This document shows positions 26,907 to 38,101 of a DNA stretch of 64,000 nucleotides, in pieces. Where the stretch lies: contig NZ_AVCJ01000012.1 of the NCBI RefSeq assembly GCF_000743535.1, positions 62,001 through 126,000 of the forward strand, read 5' to 3'. Source of the DNA: Arenimonas donghaensis DSM 18148 = HO3-R19. Lineage in GTDB: Bacteria > Pseudomonadota > Gammaproteobacteria > Xanthomonadales > Xanthomonadaceae. Numbering within the stretch: the first letter of the stretch is position 1; each line of letters opens with the position of its first letter. The translations under genes were made by a program, and so were the position numbers. The notes beneath the pieces are model-generated. The model saw nothing but the letters and a program-made list of their open reading frames with translations. It was not told where the DNA came from and did no database searches.

Positions 26907-27512
26907 TCAGTTCACCGGCGCGTGCTTGCCGAGGCCCTGCAGGTAGGCGATCAGCGCGTCCATCTCGGACTTGCCCGCCACCGCAGCCGCGGCACCGTCG
27001 ATGTCTTCGGCGGTGTAGGGGTCGCCGAGCGTTTGCAGGGCGCGCATGTTGCGGGTCACCGCGCCGGGGTCGACCGCGGTCTCGGCCAGCCAGGGATATC
27101 CCGGCATGTTCGAGACCGGTACAACGTCGCGTGGGTTGATCAGGTGCACCCGGTGCCAGTCGTCGGAATACCGGCCGCCGACGCGCGCCAGGTCCGGGCC
27201 GGTGCGCTTGCTTCCCCACTGGAAGGGACGGTCGTAGACCGATTCGCCCGCCATCGAATAATGGCCGTAGCGCTCGGTTTCGTGGCGCAGGGTGCGGATC
27301 ATCTGCGAGTGGCAGTTGTAGCAGCCCTCGCGCACGTAGATGTCGCGGCCGGCCAGTTCCAGCGCCGGGTAGGGTTTCATCCCCGGCATCGGCTTGACCG
27401 TCTCGGCCTGGTACATCAGCGGCACGATCTCGGCGAGGCCGCCGAAGCTGATGACGATGGCGATCAGGATCGCCATCCAGCCGACATTGGTTTCGATCTT
27501 CTCGTGGCTCAT
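26907..27512 (-). CDS. ccoO: cbb3 oxidase monohaem subunit CcoO
   Basis: This 201-residue membrane-anchored cytochrome c is subunit II of cbb3 oxidase. One N-terminal membrane helix ([21 protein letters not shown]) precedes the haem motif in [14 protein letters not shown]. The [24 protein letters not shown] segment is strongly conserved in the family. It follows ccoN by nine bases in the same operon. Confidence 0.97.
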   Translation of the reverse strand: MSHEKIETNVGWMAILIAIVISFGGLAEIVPLMYQAETVKPMPGMKPYPALELAGRDIYVREGCYNCHSQMIRTLRHETERYGHYSMAGESVYDRPFQWGSKRTGPDLARVGGRYSDDWHRVHLINPRDVVPVSNMPGYPWLAETAVDPGAVTRNMRALQTLGDPYTAEDIDGAAAAVAGKSEMDALIAYLQGLGKHAPVN

Positions 27513-27521
27513 GTCGGGTCC

Positions 27522-28964
27522 TCAGGCGTGCGACTGGGCGGCGGGCGGAAGCACGGGCGACTCGACCCGGCCCTTGGCCAGGCGGAAGGTGCGCACGGTG
27601 TTCACGCTCATCAGCACCATGCCGGCGATCACCAGCAGGCCGCCAAGCAGGCGCACCAGGTAGTAGGGGTAGTTGAATTCGACGATCTCGGCAAAGGCGT
27701 AGGTGAGCGTGCCGTCGCTGTTCGCGGCGCGCGCCATCAGACCCTGGTAGATGCCGGCGATCCACATCGACACGGTGTAGAGCACCACGCCGATGGTGTG
27801 CACCCAGAAGTGCTGGTCGATCATGCGGATGCTGGCCATTTCCTTCAGGCCCAGGCAGCGCGGGATCAGCATGTAGATCGAGCCGATGGAGATCATCGCC
27901 ACCCAGCCGAGCGCGCCCGAATGCACGTGGCCGATGGTCCAGTCGGTGTAGTGGCTGAGCGCGTTGACGGTCTTGATCGACATCATCGGGCCCTCGAAGG
28001 TGCTCATCATGTAGAACGAGATGGCGACGACGAGGAACTTGATGATCGGATCGGTGCGCAGCTTATGCCAGGCGCCCGAGAGCGTCATGATGCCGTTGAT
28101 CGCGCCGCCCCAGCTGGGCGCCAGCAGGATCAGCGAGAACACCATGCCGACCGACTGCACCCAGTCGGGCAGGGCGGTGTAATGGAGATGATGCGGGCCG
28201 GCCCACATGTAGATGGCGATCAGCGCCCAGAAGTGCACGATCGACAGCCGGTAGCTGTAGATCGGGCGGTTGGCCTGGCGCGGCACGAAGTAATACATCA
28301 TGCCCAGGAAGCCGGCGGTCAGGAAGAAGCCGACCGCGTTGTGGCCGTACCACCACTGCACCATCGCGTCGACGGCGCCGGAATAGACCGGGTAGCTGTG
28401 CCAGAGCCCGGCGGGCATGGCCAGCGAATTGACGATGTGCAGCAGGGCCACGGCGATGATGTAGGCGCCGTAGAACCAGTTCGCCACGAAGATGTGCCGG
28501 ACCCGGCGCTTGGCCAGCGTGCCGAAGAAGATGTAGCCGTAGGCCACCCAGACCAGGGTGATCAGGACGTCGATGGGCCAGGCGAGCTCCGCGTACTCCT
28601 TGCCCTGGGTATAGCCCAGCGGCAGGGTGACGGCCGCGGCCACGATGACCAGTTGCCAGCCCCAGAAGACGAAGGCGGCGAGCTTGTCCGAAAGCAGCCG
28701 GACGTGGCTGGTTCGCTGCACCACGTACAGGCTGGTCGCGAACAGGGCGCATCCGCCGAACGCGAAGATGACCGCGTTGGTGTGCAGCGGCCGCAGGCGG
28801 CCGAAGCTGAACCAGGGCAGGTCGAAGTTCAGCGCCGGCCAGTACAGCTGGGCGGCGATGATCACCCCCACCAGCATGCCGACCACGCCCCAGACCACGG
28901 TCATCACCGCGAACTGCAGCACGACCTTGTCGTTGTAGGTATCCACCTTGTTGTCCAGCGTCAT
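27522..28964 (-). CDS. ccoN: cbb3 oxidase catalytic subunit CcoN
   Basis: This 480-residue haem-copper oxidase subunit I reduces oxygen at low tension and pumps protons. It has about twelve membrane helices. Metal-ligand histidines lie in [36 protein letters not shown] and the [13 protein letters not shown] loop, with further ones in [18 protein letters not shown]. It is first gene of ccoNOQP. A clean FNR box (29019-29032) lies 55 bases upstream of the ATG, consistent with microaerobic induction. Confidence 0.98.
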   Translation of the reverse strand: MTLDNKVDTYNDKVVLQFAVMTVVWGVVGMLVGVIIAAQLYWPALNFDLPWFSFGRLRPLHTNAVIFAFGGCALFATSLYVVQRTSHVRLLSDKLAAFVFWGWQLVIVAAAVTLPLGYTQGKEYAELAWPIDVLITLVWVAYGYIFFGTLAKRRVRHIFVANWFYGAYIIAVALLHIVNSLAMPAGLWHSYPVYSGAVDAMVQWWYGHNAVGFFLTAGFLGMMYYFVPRQANRPIYSYRLSIVHFWALIAIYMWAGPHHLHYTALPDWVQSVGMVFSLILLAPSWGGAINGIMTLSGAWHKLRTDPIIKFLVVAISFYMMSTFEGPMMSIKTVNALSHYTDWTIGHVHSGALGWVAMISIGSIYMLIPRCLGLKEMASIRMIDQHFWVHTIGVVLYTVSMWIAGIYQGLMARAANSDGTLTYAFAEIVEFNYPYYLVRLLGGLLVIAGMVLMSVNTVRTFRLAKGRVESPVLPPAAQSHA

Positions 28965-29018
28965 CGGAGCTTCCCCGTCTTCTTCGCGCCATTATCCCCA
29001 ACCCGGCAGGGCGCCGGA

Positions 29019-29032
29019 TTGACCTTGGTCAA
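29019..29032 (-). promoter_or_regulatory. FNR box upstream of ccoN
   Basis: TTGACCTTGGTCAA is a near-perfect FNR/ANR palindrome 55 bases from the ccoN ATG. It lies between ccoN and the end of the sco gene. It is the best match among the boxes in this window. Confidence 0.85.
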
Positions 29033-29072
29033 GGCGCATTTTTCCGGGCCATGGCTGTCCCGGGAGACGGGC

Positions 29073-29660
29073 TCAGGAGGCGGGTGCCGCCAGCGCCGCC
29101 TTCACGGCGGCCAGGAAGGCCGGATCCGTCACGCTGCCCAGGGTTTCCGTGCGCGCCAGGACGCGACCCTCGGCATCGAGCAGCACCAGGGCCGAGGTGT
29201 GGTTGAACTCGCCGTCGGCCAGGGGCCGGTAGCGGATGCCCAGCACGGCGGCCAGGCGGCGGACACCGCCCGCTTCGGTGCGGGCCAGGGTCCAGCGGTC
29301 CCCTGGCAGGCGGCGCTTGTCGAAAACCGACTTCAGGGCCGCCGGGTCGTCGCGGGCGGGGTCGAGGCTGACCAGCAGCACCTGCAGGCGCTCGCGTTCA
29401 GCCGGCGACAGCGCATGCTCGACGCCCTTGGCGCTGTCGATGATCAGCGGGCAGACATAGCGGCAGGAGGTGTAGAACATCGCCACCAGCCGCACCCGGC
29501 CGCGGCCATCGGCAAGCTGGAAGTCCCTGCCGTCCTGGTTGGTGTAGGCATCGGCCAGGCGATAGATCGAATCGCCGGGAACCGTGGCATCGGAAGCGGC
29601 AGGCAGCGGGCCGGCCGACAGCGCCAGCACCAGGCCGAAGATGAGGGTGCGCAGGCTCAT
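29073..29660 (-). CDS. SCO1/SenC-family copper chaperone
   Basis: This 195-residue secreted protein has a thioredoxin-like SCO fold and begins with a signal peptide ending near SAGPLPAASD. Copper ligands appear as CxxxC in FYTSCRYVCPL and a distal histidine in FNHTSALVLLD. SCO proteins deliver copper to oxidases. Directly behind nirK-nirV, it may instead serve the copper nitrite reductase (inference). The ATG overlaps the nirV stop (ATGA), so the three genes form an operon. Confidence 0.9.
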   Translation of the reverse strand: MSLRTLIFGLVLALSAGPLPAASDATVPGDSIYRLADAYTNQDGRDFQLADGRGRVRLVAMFYTSCRYVCPLIIDSAKGVEHALSPAERERLQVLLVSLDPARDDPAALKSVFDKRRLPGDRWTLARTEAGGVRRLAAVLGIRYRPLADGEFNHTSALVLLDAEGRVLARTETLGSVTDPAFLAAVKAALAAPAS

Positions 29661-30439
29661 GGCGTGTCTCCAGTCAGGTCGCGGGCGCAGCGGAAGCCCA
29701 GGTTGCCGGTGGTGTCCTGCGCCTGCAGGGCCGACAGCATGGCCACCCGCATCAGCACCGCGTAGTTCTCGCGGTCGTCCATGGACAGGGCGCCGGCGCC
29801 GCAGAACTGCAGTTTGTCCGGGTCGCCCTGTTCACGGTTGTCGGGCGAGACCAGCATCGCGGCGTAATCGTCCACCCATTCCCAGACCAGGCCATGCAGG
29901 TCCTGTACGCCGTAGATGTCGGTCGGGCCCTGGCCGACGTCGGCCAGGGCCTGGTTCGATGGCCGGGAGTACCAGGCGAGGATGCGTTCGCGCCAGGCGG
30001 GGTCCTTGCGGGCGTCGGCGCGTGTTTCGTCGGCCGCCGCCGCGAACTCCCACTCGGCCCAGGTCGGCAGCCGCGCCCCCTGGGCTTCGCAATAGGCCTG
30101 GGCAGCGAACCAGCTGACTTGCACCACCGGCTGCTGCGGGCCAGCGTTGCCGAGCTCTGTGGGACCGGCCCAGTGCTGCAGGTAGCGCTGTTCGGCGAAC
30201 AGCGCCGGGGCCTGGCCGCGGCGCCAGTCGGCATGACGCCGCACAAAGTCCAGGAACTGAGCATTGGTGACCGGCCGTCGCTGCAGTTCGAAGGGTGCGA
30301 CCTTCACCAAGCCCCCCGTGTCCTCGTAACGCAGCACCGACCTGAATTCGCCGCCCGGCAGCCGGGCCCAGTCCTGCCCGGCAGCGAGGCCGGGCAGGGG
30401 AAGCAGGGCCAGCAACAGGAGGCAGGCGGCCTGTTTCAT
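29657..30439 (-). CDS. nirV: NirV-like formylglycine-generating-enzyme family protein
   Basis: This 260-residue protein has a signal peptide and an FGE/SUMF1-type fold. Typical segments include VTNAQFLDFVRRH, VVQVSWFAAQAYCEAQGARLPTWAEWEF and GLVWEWVDDY, and it ends NLGFRCARDL. Such genes next to copper nitrite reductases are called nirV; their role is unproven, perhaps in maturation. The start lies two bases after the nirK stop, so it is co-transcribed and expected to be FNR-controlled with nirK. Confidence 0.85.
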   Translation of the reverse strand: MKQAACLLLLALLPLPGLAAGQDWARLPGGEFRSVLRYEDTGGLVKVAPFELQRRPVTNAQFLDFVRRHADWRRGQAPALFAEQRYLQHWAGPTELGNAGPQQPVVQVSWFAAQAYCEAQGARLPTWAEWEFAAAADETRADARKDPAWRERILAWYSRPSNQALADVGQGPTDIYGVQDLHGLVWEWVDDYAAMLVSPDNREQGDPDKLQFCGAGALSMDDRENYAVLMRVAMLSALQAQDTTGNLGFRCARDLTGDTP

Positions 30440-30441
30440 GC

Positions 30442-31971
30442 TCAGTGCGCCGCGCCTTCGCCGCGCTCCGTATTGGCGCGCACCTTGGCTACGTCCTCCT
30501 TGCTGACCTTGCCACCGGGGTTGCCCCAGCTATTGAGCGCGTAAGTGAGGATGTTGGCCACCTCGTCGTCGGTGAGCTGGCTCATCGGCGGCATCACGGA
30601 GTTGTAGTCCTCGCCATTGACCTTGACCGGACCGGACAGGCCGTTGAGCACGATGGCTGCGAGTTCATCATGCGAACGCGTCATCCAGTCCGACTTGGCC
30701 AACGGCGGGAATACGCCCGTCATGCCGGCGCCTTCGATGCCGTGGCAGGTGGAGCAGGTGCCGGCAAACAGCGCCTTGCCAGCGGCCACCTGGTCTTCCA
30801 GCGTCAGCGTGCCCGATGCCTGGGCAGCGGCGGCCTGGGCCACCGGCTGCATGCTGGCGGCCTTGTCGCCCAGGTAGACGTGGTCGACTTCCTTGCCCGA
30901 ATAGATGCTCTTGTCCTCTTCACCATCCACCTGCAGGATGCCCAGCGCGCCCTTGTTGAAGGCGCGGAAGATCGAGTGGTCGACCAGCACGTAGCTGCCC
31001 GGCACTTCGAGGTGGAAGTCGGCGATCATCGCGCCGCCGGCGGGGATCAGGGTGGTCTGGACGTTTTCCTGGTAGCGGGTGCCGCCCTCGTACCAGACCT
31101 TGTCGAAGATCTCGCCGATCACGTGGAAGCTCGATACCAGGTTCGGGCCGCCATTGCCGACGTACAGGCGCACGTCCTCGCCGACGTTGGCCTTGATGGC
31201 CTTGTCGCCGGTGAGCGCGTTCTCCGACCCGTTGAACAGCACGTAGGTGGCGTTCTCGTCGATCGCCCGCTGCATGTCGAAGGGCGCGTGGCCCTTCTCG
31301 CGGTATTTGGTGGTTGTGTAGAAGTCGCCCTGCATGACGTAGAACTCCTTGTCCACCGGCGGCATGCCTTCGGGTGGCTCGACCAGGATAAGGCCGTACA
31401 TGCCGTTGGCGATGTGCATGCCCACCGGCGCCGTCGCGCAGTGGTAGACGTAAAGGCCGGCATTGAGCGCCTTGAAGGTGAACTGCGAGCCATGGCCCGG
31501 CGCGGTGAACGTCGACGCTGCGCCGCCACCCGGACCGGTGACGCCGTGCAGGTCGATGTTGTGGGGCATCTTCGAGTCGGGATGGTTGTGCAGGTGGAAT
31601 TCCACCGTGTCGCCCTGGCGCACCCGGATGAAGCTGCCTGGCACGGTGCCGCCGAATGTCCAGAACGTATAGGTGACGCCTTCGGCGATTTCCAGATCGA
31701 CCTCGCGGACCTCCAGTTCGACCTTCACCTTCGCAGGGTAGTCGCGGTTGGTCGGCGGGGGAACGTGGGGCGGCGAGGTCAACACGGCTTCGATCATTTC
31801 GCCCTGAGGCGGTCCGAAATCACCCTTGCGTGAACCGCCCGTGTCCGCGGAGCCAGCCGCGCGCTTGGCGACGACCGCTTCGTGGGCGTCCAGTTCGGAA
31901 TTGGGATTGTCGCGGCAGCCGGCGAGGGCCAGGGCGGCGGCAATGGACAGGACGAGCAGTGGGCGCTTCAT
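30442..31971 (-). CDS. nirK: Copper nitrite reductase NirK with C-terminal cytochrome c
   Basis: This 509-residue enzyme reduces nitrite to NO in the periplasm. The N-terminus has a lipobox (ALALAGC, C18), so it is probably a lipoprotein. Two cupredoxin domains (about 60-385) carry copper ligands in [18 protein letters not shown] and LVDHSIF. A C-terminal cytochrome c domain (about 395-505) has C406-STC-H410, giving a built-in electron donor as in haem-containing NirK of Ralstonia pickettii type. This haem domain is similar along its length to the N-terminal domain of the nearby NirS. The ATG at 31971 has GGAGACTCCACC before it. An FNR box lies 74 bases upstream. Confidence 0.95.
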   Translation of the reverse strand: MKRPLLVLSIAAALALAGCRDNPNSELDAHEAVVAKRAAGSADTGGSRKGDFGPPQGEMIEAVLTSPPHVPPPTNRDYPAKVKVELEVREVDLEIAEGVTYTFWTFGGTVPGSFIRVRQGDTVEFHLHNHPDSKMPHNIDLHGVTGPGGGAASTFTAPGHGSQFTFKALNAGLYVYHCATAPVGMHIANGMYGLILVEPPEGMPPVDKEFYVMQGDFYTTTKYREKGHAPFDMQRAIDENATYVLFNGSENALTGDKAIKANVGEDVRLYVGNGGPNLVSSFHVIGEIFDKVWYEGGTRYQENVQTTLIPAGGAMIADFHLEVPGSYVLVDHSIFRAFNKGALGILQVDGEEDKSIYSGKEVDHVYLGDKAASMQPVAQAAAAQASGTLTLEDQVAAGKALFAGTCSTCHGIEGAGMTGVFPPLAKSDWMTRSHDELAAIVLNGLSGPVKVNGEDYNSVMPPMSQLTDDEVANILTYALNSWGNPGGKVSKEDVAKVRANTERGEGAAH

Positions 31972-32044
31972 GGTGGAGTCTCCGGTCGTGTGGCGTTCTG
32001 GCGATTCGATGCGGACAGCTTGCTGCCTATTCGCACGGCGTTCG

Positions 32045-32058
32045 TTGATGCACGTCAA
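32045..32058 (-). promoter_or_regulatory. FNR box upstream of nirK
   Basis: TTGATGCACGTCAA lies 74 bases from the nirK ATG in the divergent nirK-porin region. The TTGAT half-site matches the FNR consensus exactly. Confidence 0.8.
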
Positions 32059-32134
32059 GAAAGACCCATGAGGCCCAGTCTGGACGCAATTCATGCCGAA
32101 GTGAATGCCAGCGATGAGAAGAATTCGCCAAGGC

Positions 32135-32148
32135 TTGACCTGGCTCAA
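32135..32148 (+). promoter_or_regulatory. FNR-like box upstream of the porin gene
   Basis: TTGACCTGGCTCAA lies 66 bases from the porin ATG. One position of the right half departs from RTCAA. It suggests that the porin is also induced without oxygen. Confidence 0.6.
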
Positions 32149-32214
32149 TGGCCGCGCCGGCAGTGGCGTGCAAGCTCGCCAGGACCCGATCCGGGCCTGT
32201 CTTGGACTCCCCGC

Positions 32215-33414
32215 ATGAACCTCAGGACCTGCATCTCCCTGGCACTCGCCGTTTCCGGGCTACCGGCAGCCGTCGCCGCCGGGCCCGTCGAGGACGGGTG
32301 GTCCGGCCACCTGCGCTATCGCCATGAATCGGTGGACGACCAGGCCTTCGCACGCGATGCCCGTGCCGACACCCTGCGCCTGCGACTGGGCTTCCGCCAT
32401 GGCCTGGGCCATGGCCTGGCGGCGGGGCTGGAGTTCGAGGGCATCATCGGCACCGATGACCGCTACAACTCCACCGCCAACGGCGAAACCAGCTATCCGG
32501 TGGTGGCCGATCCGGCCGGGCTGGAGGTCAACCAGGCCTGGTTGCGCTGGCAGGGTGCCGCGGGCGGTGCGACGCTGGGACGGCAGCGCCTGCTGCTGGA
32601 CAACCAGCGCTTCGTCGGCAACGTCGGCTGGCGCCAGAACGAACAGACCTACGACGGGGTCGTTGCGGATTTCGCGCCGCGCCCGGGATTGGTGCTGCGC
32701 TACGCCTGGCTCGATCGCGTGCATCGCGTGTTCAGCGACGAAGCCCGCGATCCGCTGGCCCGCGAGCGGCGGCTCGACGCACACCTGGTGAACGCGAGCT
32801 GGCAGGCTTCCGGCGCCACGGTGGTGGCCTATGGCTACTGGTTCGAGGACGAGGACGTGGCCACGGCCTCGACACGCACGCTGGGCCTTCGCTGGACCGG
32901 AAGCCACGACCTGGCGTCGGCGAAACTGGGCTGGACGCTCGAATACGCGAAGCAGCGGGACCACGCGGGCAACCCGCGGGTCGTGGATGCCGGGTATTTC
33001 CTGGTCGAACCCTCGGTCGCGGCCTGGGGCCTGACCGCGAAGCTGGGCTGGGAGCAACTGGGCGGCAATGGCAGCACCGCGTTCCAGACGCCGTTGGCGA
33101 CGCTGCATGCCTTCAATGGCTGGGCCGACAAGTTCCTGGTGACGCCGGTGAACGGGCTGGACGACCGCTACGCGTCGGTGTCGGGCAAGTTCGGCAGCGG
33201 GCGCCTGCAGGACAAGCTGGCCTGGACGCTGGCCTGGCACGACTTCGACGCGGACCTTGGCGGTGCCGACTACGGCCGGGAATGGGACGCGTCGCTGTCC
33301 TTCCCGTTGCCCGGCGGCTTCTCCGGCCTGGTCAAACTGGCCGACTACCGCAGCCAGGGCTTCGCCCGCGATACGCGCAAGGTGTGGCTGCAGATCGAGC
33401 GCAGCTGGCCCTGA
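32215..33414 (+). CDS. Outer-membrane beta-barrel porin
   Basis: This 399-residue protein has a signal peptide ([20 protein letters not shown]) and many alternating amphipathic strands. It ends in the aromatic-rich [10 protein letters not shown] rather than a classic C-terminal phenylalanine. It resembles the alginate-export/OprD-like porin group: segments such as [25 protein letters not shown] look like those proteins. The solute is unknown. Lying between nirK and nirS with its own FNR-like box, it may admit nitrite or a carbon source during denitrification; this is inference. The ATG at 32215 is preferred because the signal peptide starts there. Confidence 0.8.
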   Translation: MNLRTCISLALAVSGLPAAVAAGPVEDGWSGHLRYRHESVDDQAFARDARADTLRLRLGFRHGLGHGLAAGLEFEGIIGTDDRYNSTANGETSYPVVADPAGLEVNQAWLRWQGAAGGATLGRQRLLLDNQRFVGNVGWRQNEQTYDGVVADFAPRPGLVLRYAWLDRVHRVFSDEARDPLARERRLDAHLVNASWQASGATVVAYGYWFEDEDVATASTRTLGLRWTGSHDLASAKLGWTLEYAKQRDHAGNPRVVDAGYFLVEPSVAAWGLTAKLGWEQLGGNGSTAFQTPLATLHAFNGWADKFLVTPVNGLDDRYASVSGKFGSGRLQDKLAWTLAWHDFDADLGGADYGREWDASLSFPLPGGFSGLVKLADYRSQGFARDTRKVWLQIERSWP

Positions 33415-33424
33415 GCCCGGCACG

Positions 33425-33485
33425 CCCCTGTAGGAGCGCCTTCAGGCGCGACAGGCTTCGCGCCTGAAGGCGCTCCTACAGGGGC
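33425..33485. repeat. REP-like palindrome, family B
   Basis: This inverted repeat has the core TGTAGGAGCGCCTTCAGGCG and its complement around ACAGGCTT. It lies between the convergent porin and nirS genes, next to a terminator. It is related to the copy at 59787-59872 and to the nested copy within 56573-56659. Confidence 0.9.
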
Positions 33486-33488
33486 ACG

Positions 33489-33518
33489 AAAAAAGGCCCC
33501 GCATCGCGGGGCCTTTAT
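33489..33518. terminator. Bidirectional intrinsic terminator
   Basis: The hairpin AAGGCCCCGC-atc-GCGGGGCCTT is flanked by an A-run on the left and TTTATTCTTT on the right. It can end both the porin transcript (plus) and the nirS transcript (minus). Confidence 0.88.
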
Positions 33519-33537
33519 TCTTTCCGGGGTGCGTGGG

Positions 33538-35791
<2,254 letters not shown>

Positions 35792-35849
35792 ATGCCGGCA
35801 CGCCCATGCCGTCGTACGGTGCGTCATCGACTCCAGACAGGTGAACAAG

Positions 35850-38045
35850 ATGTCCCTCGCCCCTCTCGCGCTCGCCCTGGCGGCGGCCTTGTCGCCCTCC
35901 ACCGGGGACGACACGCTGCGCACGCTCGACGCCGTGGTGGTGGTCGGCAGCCGCAGCGCCGAACCCGTGAAACAGGTGGTGGGGGCCGTCAGTCGGATCG
36001 ATCGCGAGGCCATGGAACGACGCGGCGTGCAGGGCATCGAAGACCTGGCGCGACTGCTGCCGGGCGTGGATGTCAGCGCGGATGCGAATCGTTTCGGAGC
36101 CCAGGGATTCAACGTGCGCGGACTGGAAGGCAACCGGGTCGGCGTGGAGCTCGACGGCGTGCCGCTGCCCGATGGCTTCGGCGTCGGCCAGTTCGCGCTG
36201 GCCGGACGCGACCTGGTCGAACTGGGCATCGTCGACCGGGTCGAGGTCTTGCGTGGCCCGGCCTCGACCCTGCACGGCAGCAAGGCCCTGGCCGGCGTGG
36301 TGGCCTACTGGACCCTGGATCCGGCCGAAGCGGCCTGGTCTGGCGAGCAAGCCCGGTGGCAGGGAACGGCACGCGCCGGGGCGGGCAGCCGCGATCATTC
36401 GCGCTGGCTGTCGGCGCGGATGATCGCGCGCAGCGACGACCAGCGCCTGTCCGCGCTGGTGTCGCTGGGCCGCCGCCAGGGCGAACAGATGAAAAACAGT
36501 GCCGACGACCCGGCGTTCGCCGCCAATCCCGCCGATTTCCGCAACGACAGCGCGTTGGCCCGGCTGAGCCTGGATGCCGGCGCCATGGGTCGCTGGAGCG
36601 CCATCGTCGAACGTGCCGAAGGTCGCCGGACCACCGACGTGCAATCGCAGCTCTTCGGCCCTGGCCGGTTCGCCACCACCTACGCCCTCACCGGTGACGA
36701 CCGCTACGAGCGGCTTCGCGCCAGCCTCGGTGGCGAATGGCAGCAGGTGGGTCCCTTGGGCCCGGTGCGGCTGCTGCTCTATCGGCAGGACAGCCGTAGC
36801 GACCAGTTCAGCGACCAGTTCCGCCTGGCCGACCGGGCCACGCCTTTCCTGTCGCGCCGCGAGCGCCGCTTCGTGTTCGGGCAGGAAAGCACCGGCCTTG
36901 AGGTCAACGCGCAATGGCGGGGTGAGTGGCTCGGACTACAGCACTGGCAGGTGTTCGGCATCGACCTGGCGCGGCACGACTACCGCGGCTACCGCGATGG
37001 CATCGAAACCAACCTCGCCACCGGCACCAGCAGCAACGTCATCATCGGCGAGGTATTCCCGCTGCGTGATTTCCCCAATAGCCGCGCCGACGAGATCGGC
37101 CTGTTCTGGCAGGACGAAATCCGCTTCGGTGGCCAGTGGGCGTTGGTGCCCGGCCTGCGTTGGGAAAGCTACCGCCTGCGCGCGCACCCCGACCGGCTGT
37201 GGTCTGACGACAATCCCGGGGTGGTGCCGGTGTCCCTGGACAACGACCAGGTCACGCCGAAGCTGGGCCTTCGCTGGAACCGCGGGCCGCTGGGCCTGTA
37301 CGCGCAATACACGCGGGGATTCCGCGCGCCGCCCTTCAGCGACGTCAACATCGGCCTGAACCTGCCCACCTTCAACTACATCGCGCTGCCCAATCCCGGG
37401 CTTGAGCCCGAGCGCAGTGAAGGTCTCGAGCTCGGGCTGCGCTGGAACGGTGAATTCCTGGCCGGCACGGTGGCGGTGTACGAGAATCGCTACCGCGACC
37501 TGATCGAATCGCGTGCCAACCTCGGCCGCAACCCAAGCGGGCAACTGGTGTTCCAGTCGGTCAATCGGGACCGGGCACGTATCCGGGGCATCGAACTCGA
37601 AGGCCGCTGGTGGCTGGAGTCGCTGTCGGCGCACGCCCGGGGCTGGTACCTCGACGCCGTGGCCTCATGGGCGCAAGGAGACGACACCTCGCGTTCGCTG
37701 CCGATCAATTCGGTGCCGCCACCGCGCGCCAGCCTCGGCGCCGGGTTCGAGTCGGTCGATGGGCGTTGGGGTTCGGAGCTGCGCCTGACCGGCGTGGAAC
37801 AGGTTTCGCGTGCCGACCAGAGCGCCGGGCCACTGTTCCTGCCGCCGGGCTATTCCACCTGGGACCTGCACGCCTGGGCGTCGGTGGGAGAGCAGCTACG
37901 GCTGAACCTTTCGGTGTTCAACCTGACCAACCGCACCGCCTGGGACTGGTCGGCGCTGCGGGGCTTGCCGGCCGATGCCGATGACATCGCCTTCCATTCC
38001 CGTCCCGCACGGGGCGTGAGCCTGGGCCTGGTAGTCGATTTCTAG
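35850..38045 (+). CDS. TonB-dependent outer-membrane receptor
   Basis: This 731-residue receptor has a short signal-like N-terminus (MSLAPLALALAAAL). The TonB box region is followed by a plug domain (about 25-150) with GVQGIEDLARLLPGVDV, GFNVRGLEGNRVGVELDGVPLPD and VEVLRGPASTLHGSKALAGVV. The 22-stranded barrel has LRWNRGPLGLYAQYTRGFRAPPFSD and an NPGLEPERSEGLELGLRW motif, common in haem/haemoglobin-type receptors. The substrate is probably haem, iron-siderophore or copper, not decidable here. It is divergent from nirS with an FNR box 59 bases upstream, so its cargo may be a metal needed for denitrification (inference). An in-frame GTG at 35841 is an alternative start. Confidence 0.88.
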   Translation: MSLAPLALALAAALSPSTGDDTLRTLDAVVVVGSRSAEPVKQVVGAVSRIDREAMERRGVQGIEDLARLLPGVDVSADANRFGAQGFNVRGLEGNRVGVELDGVPLPDGFGVGQFALAGRDLVELGIVDRVEVLRGPASTLHGSKALAGVVAYWTLDPAEAAWSGEQARWQGTARAGAGSRDHSRWLSARMIARSDDQRLSALVSLGRRQGEQMKNSADDPAFAANPADFRNDSALARLSLDAGAMGRWSAIVERAEGRRTTDVQSQLFGPGRFATTYALTGDDRYERLRASLGGEWQQVGPLGPVRLLLYRQDSRSDQFSDQFRLADRATPFLSRRERRFVFGQESTGLEVNAQWRGEWLGLQHWQVFGIDLARHDYRGYRDGIETNLATGTSSNVIIGEVFPLRDFPNSRADEIGLFWQDEIRFGGQWALVPGLRWESYRLRAHPDRLWSDDNPGVVPVSLDNDQVTPKLGLRWNRGPLGLYAQYTRGFRAPPFSDVNIGLNLPTFNYIALPNPGLEPERSEGLELGLRWNGEFLAGTVAVYENRYRDLIESRANLGRNPSGQLVFQSVNRDRARIRGIELEGRWWLESLSAHARGWYLDAVASWAQGDDTSRSLPINSVPPPRASLGAGFESVDGRWGSELRLTGVEQVSRADQSAGPLFLPPGYSTWDLHAWASVGEQLRLNLSVFNLTNRTAWDWSALRGLPADADDIAFHSRPARGVSLGLVVDF

Positions 38046-38061
38046 GCTCAATCACCCGCGG

Positions 38062-38075
38062 TTGACCGAGGTCAT
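38062..38075 (+). promoter_or_regulatory. FNR box upstream of the CM-UbiT gene
   Basis: TTGACCGAGGTCAT lies 26 bases from the first ATG (38102) and just after the receptor stop. The last base departs from the consensus. At this distance it could overlap the promoter, so activation versus repression is uncertain. Confidence 0.7.
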
Positions 38076-38101
38076 GGCGCAGTGCCCGGACGGACGCTGC
38101 A

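Noticed and set aside
26871-29765. A 964-codon plus-strand frame antisense to ccoO and ccoN
   Set aside because: Same antisense composition effect; ccoN and ccoO are certain.
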